From Dyella_A ginsengisoli (GTDB taxonomy: Bacteria > Pseudomonadota > Gammaproteobacteria > Xanthomonadales > Rhodanobacteraceae): DNA of 64,000 nucleotides. Of this stretch, positions 1 to 9,354 are shown piece after piece. Where the stretch lies: NCBI RefSeq assembly GCF_044904665.1, contig NZ_JADIKM010000001.1:1240001-1304000 (forward strand). The letters are read 5' to 3'. A program made the translations under genes and the position numbers. Position 1 is the stretch's first letter; each line of letters opens with the position of its first letter. The notes beneath the pieces were generated by a model. The model made no database searches. It saw only the letters and a list, made by a program, of their open reading frames with translations, and had not been told where the DNA came from.

Positions 1-5
1 TGCGG

Positions 6-2408
6 TCAGAACTGGCTGCCGAAGGTGAACTGGATACGCTCCTCGTAATGGCGGTCTTCCGGCTTGGAGCGGATCGGCGTGGCGAAGTTGATGATCAGCG
101 GGCCGATCGGCGCCTGCCAGTGCAGCGAGATACCGGCCGAGGCGCGCAGGTCGCTGGCCTTGAAGCTCTGGTAATCCTTGTAGGCATTGCCGACGTCGAC
201 GAACAGCGACACGCGGGCGGTGTTGATGTCCTTCAGGAACGGCAGCGGCAGGTACAGCTCGGTGGTGCCCAGCACCTTGAATGCGCCACCGATCGGCTGC
301 GCGTAGCCGTAGTAGCTGCCGTTGCAGTTGCCCTTGCTGTCCGGCACCACCGGCTGGCCGGTGGAGGTCAGACCAGAGCACACGCGCGGACCCAGGGTGT
401 TGTCCTGGAAACCGCGCACGTCGCGCACGCCGCCGGAGTAGAAGTTCTGCCAGAACGGATAGTCGACCTTCGCACCGGCTTGGTAGTCGCCGAACGAGCG
501 CTCGTAGGTCTGGCTGCCGTAGGTCTTGCCGTATTGCGCCTGGCCGTCGGTGTAGAGCACGAAGCCGCCGCCGATCGGCCAGTAATGGTTGGCCTCGGCG
601 CTGACCTTGAAGTACTGCACCGTGGAGCCGGGCAGCGCCACGTCGGTGGACAGCGAGAGCAGACCGCCGCGGGTCGGCGCCCAGTAGCCGTTGCGGGTGT
701 CGTGGTTCCAGCCCAGCGTGCCCGTCCACTCGTGGATGGTCCGCTTGTTCAGCGCGTTCTGGTAGTCCAGCAGCACCTGTGGCGAGTAGCCGGAGTACAG
801 GTTGATCTTGTTGCTGCTCAGGCCCAGGCCCACGCGCAGGCTGTCGGTTTCGGTGATCGGGATGCCGAGGTACGTGGAGAACGACTTGGCGCTGGTGGCG
901 TAATTGGCGAAGTCGGTGTTGCCGTAGTCGGTCTTGGAGTAGCCGACGCTGTAGCCGATGCCGATGCCGTTGTCGGTGAGATACGGGTTGTAGTAGCTGG
1001 CGTTGATGCGCTTGTAGTACGTGCTGGTTTCCGCGCCCACGCTGAAGCTGTCGCCGGTGCCCAGGAAGTTGTTCTGCGAGACCGAGGCGGACAGGATGAT
1101 GCCCGAGTACTGCGAGTAGCCCACGCCGAACTGCAGGCTGCCGGCGGACTGCTCCTCCACCTTCACCGTCACGTCGACCTTGTCCTCGGTGCCCGGCACC
1201 AGCTGCTTGTCGATGTCGACCTTCTTGAAATAGCCCAGCTGCTGCAGGCGGATCTTCGAGCGGTCGATCGCCGCCTGCGAGTACCAGGAGCCCTCCAGCT
1301 GGCGCAGCTGGCGGCGCATCACGTCGTCTTCCGTGCGGGTGTTGCCCTGGAAGATCACGCGGCGCACGTACACGCGCTGGCCCGGCTCGATGTAGAAGGT
1401 CATGTCGACCGTGCGCTTGTCCTTGTCCAGCTTCGGCACCGGGGTGACCTTGGCGTAGGCAAAGCCGATGTTGGCAAGGATGCCCTTGATCGAGTCGGAG
1501 GTGGCCTCGACCGCGGCGCGGTTGAACGTGTCGCCGGCCTTGACGAACACCAGCTTGCGCAGCGTCTCCTCGGGCAGGATCAGCTTGCCCAGCAGGTGCA
1601 CGTCGGACACCTTGTAGATCTCGCCTTCCTTGATGCTGGCGGCGATGTACATCGCGCGCTTGTCCGGCGCGATGGTGACCTGGGTGGAGTCCACGCCGAA
1701 GTCGGCGTAGCCGCGGTTCATGTAGTACGACTGCAGCTTCTCCAGGTCGCCGGAGAGTTTCTCGCGCGAATACTGGTCGTTCTTCGAGTACCACGACAAC
1801 CAATCGGTGGTGCCGGACTCGAAGTTGTCCTCGATCTGCTTGTCGGTGAACTTGGTGTTGCCGACGATGTTGATTTCCTTGAGCTTGGCGACCTTGCCCT
1901 CGCGGATCTCGATGTCCAGTGCCACGCGGTTGCGGTCCAGCCGCGTCACGTGCGGATCGATCGACACGTTGTACTTGCCGCGGTTGTAGTACTGGGTGAT
2001 CAGCTCCTGCTTCACGCGGTCCAGCGAGAGGCGGTCGAAGGTCTCGCCCTCGGACAGGCCGATCTCCTTCAGACCCTTGCGCAGGTCTTCTTCCTTGATG
2101 TCCTTGTTGCCGCGCAGGGTGAGCTTGGCGATAGACGGACGCTCGACCACCTTGATCACCAGGATGCTGCCCTCGCGGGTGAGCTGCACGTCGCTGAAGA
2201 ACTTGGTGTTGTACAGCGCGCGGATGGCGCGCTGGGCCTCGTCCTCGGTGAGCTGGTCGCCCTTGTTCACCGGCAGGTAGTTGTAGACCGTGCCGGCGGA
2301 AATGCGGCTGAGGCCATCGATACGGATATCGGAAACGACGAACGGCTCGAAAGCCACCGCGTTGGCGGAGAGGGAGGCAAGCAGGATCAGGGCGGCGATA
2401 CGCTTCAT
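6..2408 (-). CDS. bamA: Outer membrane protein assembly factor BamA
   Basis: This is the central Omp85-family component of the BAM complex, which folds and inserts beta-barrel proteins into the outer membrane. The 800-residue product starts with a signal peptide ending near AVAFEPF. Five POTRA repeats follow (roughly residues 23-420; the first begins FVVSDIRIDGLSRIS), then a 16-strand barrel of about 380 residues. The last residue is Phe in an FTFGSQF end, the usual beta-signal. The length is normal for the family. It is the last gene of the rseP-bamA block read leftwards, 174 bp after rseP, and that gap shows no other gene. Identification is by domain layout and family-typical sequence; I am very confident. 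Confidence 0.97.
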   Translation of the reverse strand: MKRIAALILLASLSANAVAFEPFVVSDIRIDGLSRISAGTVYNYLPVNKGDQLTEDEAQRAIRALYNTKFFSDVQLTREGSILVIKVVERPSIAKLTLRGNKDIKEEDLRKGLKEIGLSEGETFDRLSLDRVKQELITQYYNRGKYNVSIDPHVTRLDRNRVALDIEIREGKVAKLKEINIVGNTKFTDKQIEDNFESGTTDWLSWYSKNDQYSREKLSGDLEKLQSYYMNRGYADFGVDSTQVTIAPDKRAMYIAASIKEGEIYKVSDVHLLGKLILPEETLRKLVFVKAGDTFNRAAVEATSDSIKGILANIGFAYAKVTPVPKLDKDKRTVDMTFYIEPGQRVYVRRVIFQGNTRTEDDVMRRQLRQLEGSWYSQAAIDRSKIRLQQLGYFKKVDIDKQLVPGTEDKVDVTVKVEEQSAGSLQFGVGYSQYSGIILSASVSQNNFLGTGDSFSVGAETSTYYKRINASYYNPYLTDNGIGIGYSVGYSKTDYGNTDFANYATSAKSFSTYLGIPITETDSLRVGLGLSSNKINLYSGYSPQVLLDYQNALNKRTIHEWTGTLGWNHDTRNGYWAPTRGGLLSLSTDVALPGSTVQYFKVSAEANHYWPIGGGFVLYTDGQAQYGKTYGSQTYERSFGDYQAGAKVDYPFWQNFYSGGVRDVRGFQDNTLGPRVCSGLTSTGQPVVPDSKGNCNGSYYGYAQPIGGAFKVLGTTELYLPLPFLKDINTARVSLFVDVGNAYKDYQSFKASDLRASAGISLHWQAPIGPLIINFATPIRSKPEDRHYEERIQFTFGSQF

Positions 2409-2582
2409 CGTCGATTCCGTTGGGTTATTTCTGCGGGACGATCAAGACGATCGCCCCGGACAATGCGTGGAACAGGAGCATATCCCCCGCCGCGGCGCGA
2501 GCGCCCGGGTGGCCTGGATCACTCGTCCCGAAGACGGGCCGGCGATGCAGGCAGCCGGCAGGGAAGGCCGCCATCGCTGCGG

Positions 2583-3929
2583 TCACGACAGCAGGATGCG
2601 ATGGAGGTCGTTGTAGAACGCCAGGCCCATCATCGTGAACAGCAGGGCGAGCCCCACGTACTGGCCGGCGATCATGGTGCGCTCGCTCACCGGGCTGCCC
2701 TTGACCAACTCGATAAGGTAATACAGCAGGTGACCGCCATCCAAGAGCGGGATCGGCAGCAGGTTGAGGATGCACAGGCTGAGCGAGACCATGCCGAGGA
2801 AGTTGAGGAACCACGCCGGCCCCATGCTGGCCGACTGGTTGGCGACTTGGGCGATGCCGATCACGCCGGAGAGGTTCTTGGTGGAGGCCTCGCCAGAGAG
2901 CATCTTGCCGATCATGCGGAAGGTCTGCGCGGCACTGCTCCAGGTGGTGTCGAACGACGCGCCGAGCGCCTTGAGCGGACCATAGTGCTGGATCGCCGAT
3001 TCGCGCGGCATCGACTCCACGCCGATAACCCAGCGCGTAGGCTGGCCGTCGAGTGAGGACTGCTCTGCCACCACGGTGAGTGGAACGGCGGTTCCACCAC
3101 GCTGCACCACCACCGCAAGGCGAGGCGACTTGGCCGCCTGCTCGGGAATCAGCTTCTGGAACTGCACGTAGTCGTCGATCGCCACGCCGTTGACGCTAAC
3201 GATGCGGTCGCCGCCCTGCATGCCGGCCTTGGCGGCGGGCATGCCGGGCATCACCGTGCCGACGATCGGCGCGGCCGGCGCCAGCGAGAGGCCGAGCGTG
3301 TCGAGGTACTGGCCGACATCCTGACCGGCCGGCAATCGGTCCAGCGGCAGCGTGACCGGATGTTCCGTGCCGTCGACGCTGCGCACCTGCATGGTCAGCG
3401 CCTCGCGGCCGAGCAGGGCATCGACCAGGTCGTCCATCGCGCCGGTCCAGGTGGTCACGCGGTGTCCGCCCACGCTGAGCACGCGATCGCCCGGACGGAT
3501 GCCCGCCTCGGCGGCCATGCTGTGCGGCGCGGCGGTGACCACCGGCGCGGCGTCCGGCCGGCCGAGCATGAACATCGCCCAGAACGCCGCCAGCGTGAAG
3601 ATGAGGTTGAATCCCGGGCCGGCCGCCACGATCGCGATACGCTGCCACACCGGCTTGCCGGTGAACTCCTGGTCGCGCAGGGTCGGGTCGACGTCACCCT
3701 CGCGGGCGTCGAGCATCTTCACGTAGCCGCCCAGCGGGATCATCGCCACCTGGTATTCGGTGCCGTCGCGCGCGGTGCGCTTCCAGATCGCCTTGCCGAA
3801 GCCCACCGAGAAGCGCAGCACTTTCACGCCGCAGCGGCGTGCGACCCAGAAATGACCGAATTCGTGAAAGGTCACCAGCACGCCCAGCGTGACCAGCAAC
3901 CAGAACACCGAGCCGAAAAAAGGATTCAT
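2583..3929 (-). CDS. rseP: Site-2 zinc metalloprotease RseP
   Basis: This inner-membrane intramembrane protease performs the second cleavage of the anti-sigma factor RseA in the sigma-E envelope stress pathway. The 448-residue product carries the HExxH zinc motif as HEFGH (H22, E23, H26) in its first membrane segment. Two periplasmic PDZ domains follow, and the conserved LDGGHLL motif lies near the C-terminus. An in-frame ATG 29 codons upstream exists, but the sequence between them is unlike the family and overlaps dxr. The start MNPFFGS fits the family and leaves a 13-bp gap to the dxr stop. It is co-oriented with dxr and bamA, as in other Xanthomonadales. Confidence 0.96.
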   Translation of the reverse strand: MNPFFGSVFWLLVTLGVLVTFHEFGHFWVARRCGVKVLRFSVGFGKAIWKRTARDGTEYQVAMIPLGGYVKMLDAREGDVDPTLRDQEFTGKPVWQRIAIVAAGPGFNLIFTLAAFWAMFMLGRPDAAPVVTAAPHSMAAEAGIRPGDRVLSVGGHRVTTWTGAMDDLVDALLGREALTMQVRSVDGTEHPVTLPLDRLPAGQDVGQYLDTLGLSLAPAAPIVGTVMPGMPAAKAGMQGGDRIVSVNGVAIDDYVQFQKLIPEQAAKSPRLAVVVQRGGTAVPLTVVAEQSSLDGQPTRWVIGVESMPRESAIQHYGPLKALGASFDTTWSSAAQTFRMIGKMLSGEASTKNLSGVIGIAQVANQSASMGPAWFLNFLGMVSLSLCILNLLPIPLLDGGHLLYYLIELVKGSPVSERTMIAGQYVGLALLFTMMGLAFYNDLHRILLS

Positions 3930-3942
3930 CGATAAGAGCTTA

Positions 3943-5114
<1,172 letters not shown>

Positions 5115-5118
<4 letters not shown>

Positions 5119-5945
5119 GACAGCGGCAGCACGTCGATCGCCCACAGGCCCAGCGCAAACACCGGCATCGCGGCGAACACGCTGTCGAGGCGGTCGAGCA
5201 GGCCGCCGTGACCGGGGAAGATCTGGCCGGAATCCTTCATCTTGGCGTGGCGCTTCATCAGGCTCTCGATCAGGTCGCCCACGATCGACGCGGCCACGGT
5301 GAATGCCGCCACCACGATCAGCCCGGCCAGCCGCGCGTCGTGCACGCCGAGCAGCCAGCCGCCGATGCCGACCACCAGTGCGGCCGCGACGAACGCGCCG
5401 TAGACACCGGCCCAGGTCTTGCCCGGACTGATCTGCGGCGCCAGCTTGCGCTTGCCGAAGAAGCGGCCGGCGAAGTACGCGCCGATGTCCGCCGCCCACA
5501 CGATCGCCAGGCCGAGGAAGGTCCACCAGTGACCGTGCGGCGCAATGCGATGGATCAGCACCAACGCCGCCCACGCCGGCACCATCACGAACAGCCCGGC
5601 CAGCAATTTGAGCCGGCGATTCTCCGGCGTGGGCGAGGCGCCGAAGGCGAAGTGGCGCAGCCACGCACAGGCCAGCAGCCACCACAGCACGCCTGCGGCG
5701 GCGAGCGCACCCCACAGTCGCGGATCGAGCGGCCACCACGCCCCGATGACGATCAGCGCGAACAACGCCAGCATCGCGACCCGCGCCGCGGTGGAGGCCA
5801 GGCCGCTGAGCCGGGTCCATTCCCACACGCCCACCAGGAAGGCCGCCGCCACGATCGCCGCGAACACCGGCGTGCCCGGCCCCAAAATGATGAACAGGGC
5901 CAGCGGGATCAGCAGCAGGGCGGTGAGGGTGCGCTGGAGCAGCAT
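5115..5945 (-). CDS. cdsA: Phosphatidate cytidylyltransferase CdsA
   Basis: CdsA makes CDP-diacylglycerol from phosphatidate and CTP, the branch point of phospholipid synthesis in the inner membrane. The 276-residue protein is mostly hydrophobic, with about eight predicted membrane segments. It carries the C-terminal signature around SIVGDLIESLMKRHAKMKDSG, including the Asp of GDL, and the GGLLDRLDS end. The start MLLQRTL was chosen because the longer reading frame upstream only translates uppS out of frame. It lies 17 bp after uppS and overlaps dxr by four bases, so the three are very likely co-transcribed. Confidence 0.95.
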
Positions 5946-5962
5946 GGAAATCCTTCGGTGGG

Positions 5963-6706
5963 TCAGCGCGGTGGCACAGTGGCGGCGACCTGTTCGCTGG
6001 TGCGCCCGTAGCGGCGCTCGCGGCGAGCATAGTCGTCGATGGCCCGGGCCAGGCAGGCCTGGTCGAAATCCGGCCACAGCGTGTCGGTGAAATAGAGCTC
6101 GGCGTAGGCCGCCTGCCACAGCAGGAAGTTGCTGATGCGCTGCTCGCCGCCGGTGCGGATGAACAGGTCCAGCGGCGGCAGCTCGGCCAGGCTCATCCAG
6201 CGGCCCAGCATGGCTTCGTCCAGCGCCTCAAGCGCCAGTTCGCCGCGGCCGATCGCCAGCGCCGCCTGCCGTGCCGCCTGCACGATGTCCCAGCGGCCAC
6301 CGTAGTTCACCGCGATGTTGAGCTGCAGGCGGGTGTTTTGGGCGGTGCGCGCCATGGCCCGTTCCATGCGCTGACGCAGCTCGTCGCCGAAACCAGCCAG
6401 GTCGCCGACGAAGCGCAGCCGCACGCCCTGCGCGTGCAGTTCGTCCACTTCCTTGTCCAGCGCGCGCAGGAACAGCCCCATCAGCGCGCTCACCTCGTCC
6501 TCGGGGCGCTGCCAGTTTTCGCTGGAGAAGGCGAACAGGGTGAGCGCTTCCACGCCCTGGCGCACGCAGCCTTCGATCACGTCGCGCACCGCCTTGCGCC
6601 CGGCGTTGTGACCGAAGCTGCGCGGCTGGAAACGGGCCTTGGCCCAGCGGCCGTTGCCGTCCATCACGATGGCGATGTGGCGGGGCACCCGCGCTGGCGC
6701 GTTCAT
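5963..6706 (-). CDS. uppS: Di-trans,poly-cis-undecaprenyl-diphosphate synthase (isoprenyl transferase)
   Basis: UppS extends farnesyl diphosphate with isopentenyl units to give C55 undecaprenyl diphosphate, the lipid carrier for peptidoglycan and O-antigen. The 247-residue protein has the cis-prenyltransferase signature IVMDGNGRWAK with catalytic D16, the SFGHNAG motif, and the C-terminal region DLFIRTGGEQRISNFLLWQ that binds IPP. The length is typical. It lies 43 bp downstream of frr and immediately before cdsA, all on the minus strand, matching the arrangement in other gammaproteobacteria. Confidence 0.96.
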   Translation of the reverse strand: MNAPARVPRHIAIVMDGNGRWAKARFQPRSFGHNAGRKAVRDVIEGCVRQGVEALTLFAFSSENWQRPEDEVSALMGLFLRALDKEVDELHAQGVRLRFVGDLAGFGDELRQRMERAMARTAQNTRLQLNIAVNYGGRWDIVQAARQAALAIGRGELALEALDEAMLGRWMSLAELPPLDLFIRTGGEQRISNFLLWQAAYAELYFTDTLWPDFDQACLARAIDDYARRERRYGRTSEQVAATVPPR

Positions 6707-6749
6707 GCGCGCAGGTGCTGGCTGGCCGGGGGAGGCGCGTGCCGCATCG

Positions 6750-7307
6750 TCAGATGCTCAGCAGCTCGTCTTCCTTGTGCTTCACCGCCGCGTCGACGTC
6801 CTTGACGAAGCGGTCGGTCAGCTTCTGGATCTCGTCGTCGGCCTTGCGCTCCTCGTCTTCGGTGATCTGCTTTTCCTTGAGCAGGTCCTTGACCTGCTGC
6901 AGGGCGTCGCGGCGGATGTTGCGGATGGCGATCTTGGCGTTCTCGCCCTCGTGGCCCACGTGCTTGGCCAGCTCGCGGCGGCGCTCCTCGGTGAGCGGCG
7001 GCATGTTGAGGCGGATCACCGTGCCGGCCGTGGTCGGCGTGATGCCGATGTCCGACGCCATCAGCGCCTTCTCGATCACCGCCACCAGGCTCTTCTCGAA
7101 CGGCGTGATGATGATCGAGCGCGAATCGCCCAGCGCCACCGAGGCGACCTGGTTCAGCGGCATGTCCGAGCCGTAGTAAGGCACCTTGATGTTGTCCACC
7201 AGCGCGGTGCTGGCGCGACCGGTGCGCAGGCGGGTCAGGTCGTGCTTGAGGGCATCGATGCTCTTGCCCATGCGGGTCTGGGCATCGTTCTTGATGTCGT
7301 TGATCAT
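6750..7307 (-). CDS. frr: Ribosome recycling factor
   Basis: RRF works with EF-G to split the post-termination ribosome. The 185-residue product is exactly the usual size and begins MINDIKNDAQTRMGKSIDAL. It contains the conserved LRTGRAS motif of the three-helix bundle and a C-terminal helix rich in Lys/Asp/Glu. It is 145 bp downstream of pyrH, the normal gene order. An ordinary essential gene with no sign of damage. Confidence 0.97.
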   Translation of the reverse strand: MINDIKNDAQTRMGKSIDALKHDLTRLRTGRASTALVDNIKVPYYGSDMPLNQVASVALGDSRSIIITPFEKSLVAVIEKALMASDIGITPTTAGTVIRLNMPPLTEERRRELAKHVGHEGENAKIAIRNIRRDALQQVKDLLKEKQITEDEERKADDEIQKLTDRFVKDVDAAVKHKEDELLSI

Positions 7308-7452
7308 GGGTCGTCTTCCGATGGATCAGGCTAGCCGGCGAGTATACCAGCGGCCTGCGGGCGGCCCGGGCGGATGCCTCGCGGCCGGGGCGACGACCGC
7401 CTGGCCGGCGGTCGCCACGGTGGATCTGCGCGGCGCGATCCGCGCGAGGGAA

Positions 7453-8175
7453 TCAGCTGGCGCCGACGGTGGTGCCGATCGGCTCGCCGCGCATGATGCG
7501 CATCAGGTTGCCCGGCACGGTCATGTCGTAGATCACCATCGGCAGGCGATGGTCGCGGCACAGCGCGATGGCGGCGGTGTCCATCACCGCCAGCTTGCGC
7601 TCGATCACCTCGTCGTAGGTGAGGTGGTCGTAGCGGGTGGCGTCGGCGTGCTTGGCCGGGTCGGCGGTGTAGATGCCGTCCACCTTGGTGGCCTTCAGCA
7701 GCAGGTCCGCGCCCACTTCCACCGCGCGCAGGGCGGCGGCCGAGTCGGTGGTGAAGAACGGGTTGCCGATGCCGGCGGCGAACAGCACGATGCGGCCCTT
7801 CTCGATGTGGCGGATGGCGCGGCGGCGGATGAAGTCCTCGGCCACGTCGTGGATCGGCAGCGCGCTCATCACGCGGGCGAAGCCGCCGCGTTTCTCGATC
7901 GCGTCCTGCATCGCCAGCGCGTTCATCACCGTGGCCAGCATGCCCATGTGGTCGCCGGTGACACGGTCCATGCCGGCGGCAGCGAGGCCGGCGCCGCGGA
8001 AGATGTTGCCGCCGCCGATCACCACGCCGATCTGGATGCCGGCCTTCTGCACCTCGATGATCTCGTCCGCCAGGCGGCCGATCACCTTCGGATCGATGCC
8101 GTAGTCGGCCTCGCCCATCAGCGCCTCACCGGAAAGTTTGAGCAGGATGCGCTGGTGCTTGAAGGATTCGCTCAT
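7453..8175 (-). CDS. pyrH: Uridylate kinase (UMP kinase)
   Basis: PyrH phosphorylates UMP to UDP as a hexamer of the amino-acid-kinase fold. The 240-residue protein has the N-terminal LLKLSGEALMG motif, the GGGNIFRG loop and the DMTVPGNLMRI end typical of bacterial UMP kinases. The start MSESFKH was preferred over an ATG eight codons upstream because a GGAGT Shine-Dalgarno sits just before it. In most relatives pyrH directly follows tsf. Here the next gene upstream on the same strand is cbbR, 117 bp away, because the CBB cluster separates the two. It therefore probably uses its own promoter, or read-through from cbbR. Confidence 0.96.
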   Translation of the reverse strand: MSESFKHQRILLKLSGEALMGEADYGIDPKVIGRLADEIIEVQKAGIQIGVVIGGGNIFRGAGLAAAGMDRVTGDHMGMLATVMNALAMQDAIEKRGGFARVMSALPIHDVAEDFIRRRAIRHIEKGRIVLFAAGIGNPFFTTDSAAALRAVEVGADLLLKATKVDGIYTADPAKHADATRYDHLTYDEVIERKLAVMDTAAIALCRDHRLPMVIYDMTVPGNLMRIMRGEPIGTTVGAS

Positions 8176-8207
8176 GGGGACTCCGGTTGGGTGGGGCAAA
8201 CCGGCGC

Positions 8208-8213
8208 ATTGTA
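8208..8213 (-). promoter_or_regulatory. Candidate -10 element for pyrH
   Basis: Reading the minus strand, a TACAAT hexamer lies 32 bp before the pyrH ATG, in the short gap between cbbR and pyrH. No good -35 hexamer is present at 17-18 bp, so this is a tentative sigma-70 promoter. It matters because the CBB insertion has cut pyrH off from the tsf side. Confidence 0.4.
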
Positions 8214-8292
8214 GCGGAGCAGGGCGCCATGCGGCCCTGACGGCGTGCTTCGACGCTGACTTCTTGCCGCGGAGAATGCGGCGTGGAGGCGC

Positions 8293-9240
8293 TCAGCCTT
8301 TGCCGGGCAAGGCGGTTTGCAGCAGGGGCGCGTCGTGCGCCAGCAGATGGGCCTCGCCGTGCTCGATGATGAAATAGCGGAACGCTTCCGCCGCCGGCGA
8401 GAGCTGCCGTGTCTGCATGCGCACGATGAACCAGGTGCGCATCAGTGGCGTTCCCTCCACCGGCAGGATCCGCAACAGGCCGCTGTGCAGTTCCAGGCCG
8501 ATCGTGTGCAGCGAGAGCAGGCTCAGCCCCAGCCCGGCCATCACGGCATGCTTGACCGTCTCGTTGCTGGCCACTTCCATCGCCACCCGCGGCTCCAGCC
8601 GGTGCTCGTCGAAGAAAGCCTGCATCGCGGCACGCGTGCCCGAGCCCTCCTCGCGGACCACGAACGGATGCGCCGCGAGCGTGTCGGGCGCGATCGCCTC
8701 CATGCGCGCCAGCGGATGATCGGGTGCAGCCACGAACACCAGCGGATGCGCGGCGAACGGCTCGGCGCGGGTCTCGATCTCGCGCGGCGGGCGCCCCATC
8801 ACCGACAGGTCGACCTCGCCGGCCTGCATCAGCGCCACCAGCTGCCGCCGGTTGTGCGCCACCCGCAGCTTCAGTTCGATGCCCGGATGCTCCTGGTGGA
8901 AGCGGGCCAGCAGTTGCGGCACGAAGTGCTTGGCGGTGCTGACGATGCCCAGGGTAAGCACGCCGCGGTCCAGCTTGAGGAAACGGGCCATGGCGTCCTC
9001 GGCGTCGCGGTAGGCGGCCAGCATCCGGCGCGCATGCACCAGGAAGTATTCCCCCGCCGTCGACAGGGTCAGCCCGCGGCCCTCGCGGTTGAACAGCGCC
9101 AGCTGCAGCTGCGACTCCAGGTCCTTGATCTGCATCGATACCGCCGGCGGGGTGATGTGCAGCGCGGCGGCGGCAGCCTGGTTGCTGCCCAGCCGGGCCA
9201 CCTCCACGAAGATGCGCAGCTGGCGGAAGCTCAGATTCAT
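8293..9240 (-). CDS. cbbR: CbbR, LysR-type regulator of the CBB cluster
   Basis: LysR-family transcription factor of 315 residues. The N-terminal winged helix-turn-helix reads FRQLRIFVEVARLGSNQAAA and continues through AVSMQIKDLE. A periplasmic-binding-like effector domain follows (about residues 90-300). It is divergent from cbbL with a 114-bp AT-richer control region between them, the standard cbbR position. Known CbbR proteins activate cbb operons in response to metabolites such as RuBP, PEP or NADPH; which one applies here cannot be read from sequence. It is transcribed toward pyrH. The assignment as CbbR rests on family plus position. Confidence 0.92.
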   Translation of the reverse strand: MNLSFRQLRIFVEVARLGSNQAAAAALHITPPAVSMQIKDLESQLQLALFNREGRGLTLSTAGEYFLVHARRMLAAYRDAEDAMARFLKLDRGVLTLGIVSTAKHFVPQLLARFHQEHPGIELKLRVAHNRRQLVALMQAGEVDLSVMGRPPREIETRAEPFAAHPLVFVAAPDHPLARMEAIAPDTLAAHPFVVREEGSGTRAAMQAFFDEHRLEPRVAMEVASNETVKHAVMAGLGLSLLSLHTIGLELHSGLLRILPVEGTPLMRTWFIVRMQTRQLSPAAEAFRYFIIEHGEAHLLAHDAPLLQTALPGKG

Positions 9241-9354
9241 AGTTAATAAAAACCTGAAGAGTTAGAGAACAAATACTGACTTTTACTGAACTCGAAGGCA
9301 ACCTACAGTCGACTCCACGCCGCGTCAATCACCCGCGCCGACCAGGAGTCCTGC
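9241..9354. promoter_or_regulatory. cbbR-cbbL divergent control region
   Basis: This 114-bp gap is clearly richer in A and T than its surroundings. It contains a TGA-N7-TGA pair (9277-9289), matching the TNA-N7-TNA pattern described for CbbR boxes, and a TAA-N8-TGA near 9244-9257. The cbbL ribosome binding site AGGAG is at its right end. No confident -35/-10 pair could be picked. Binding by CbbR is inferred from motif and position. Confidence 0.6.

Noticed and set aside
48..3056. A 1002-codon open frame on the plus strand opposite bamA and rseP
   Set aside because: It is antisense to two certain genes and has Val/Gly/Arg/His-rich low-complexity translation. High-GC DNA often leaves the antisense frame open.
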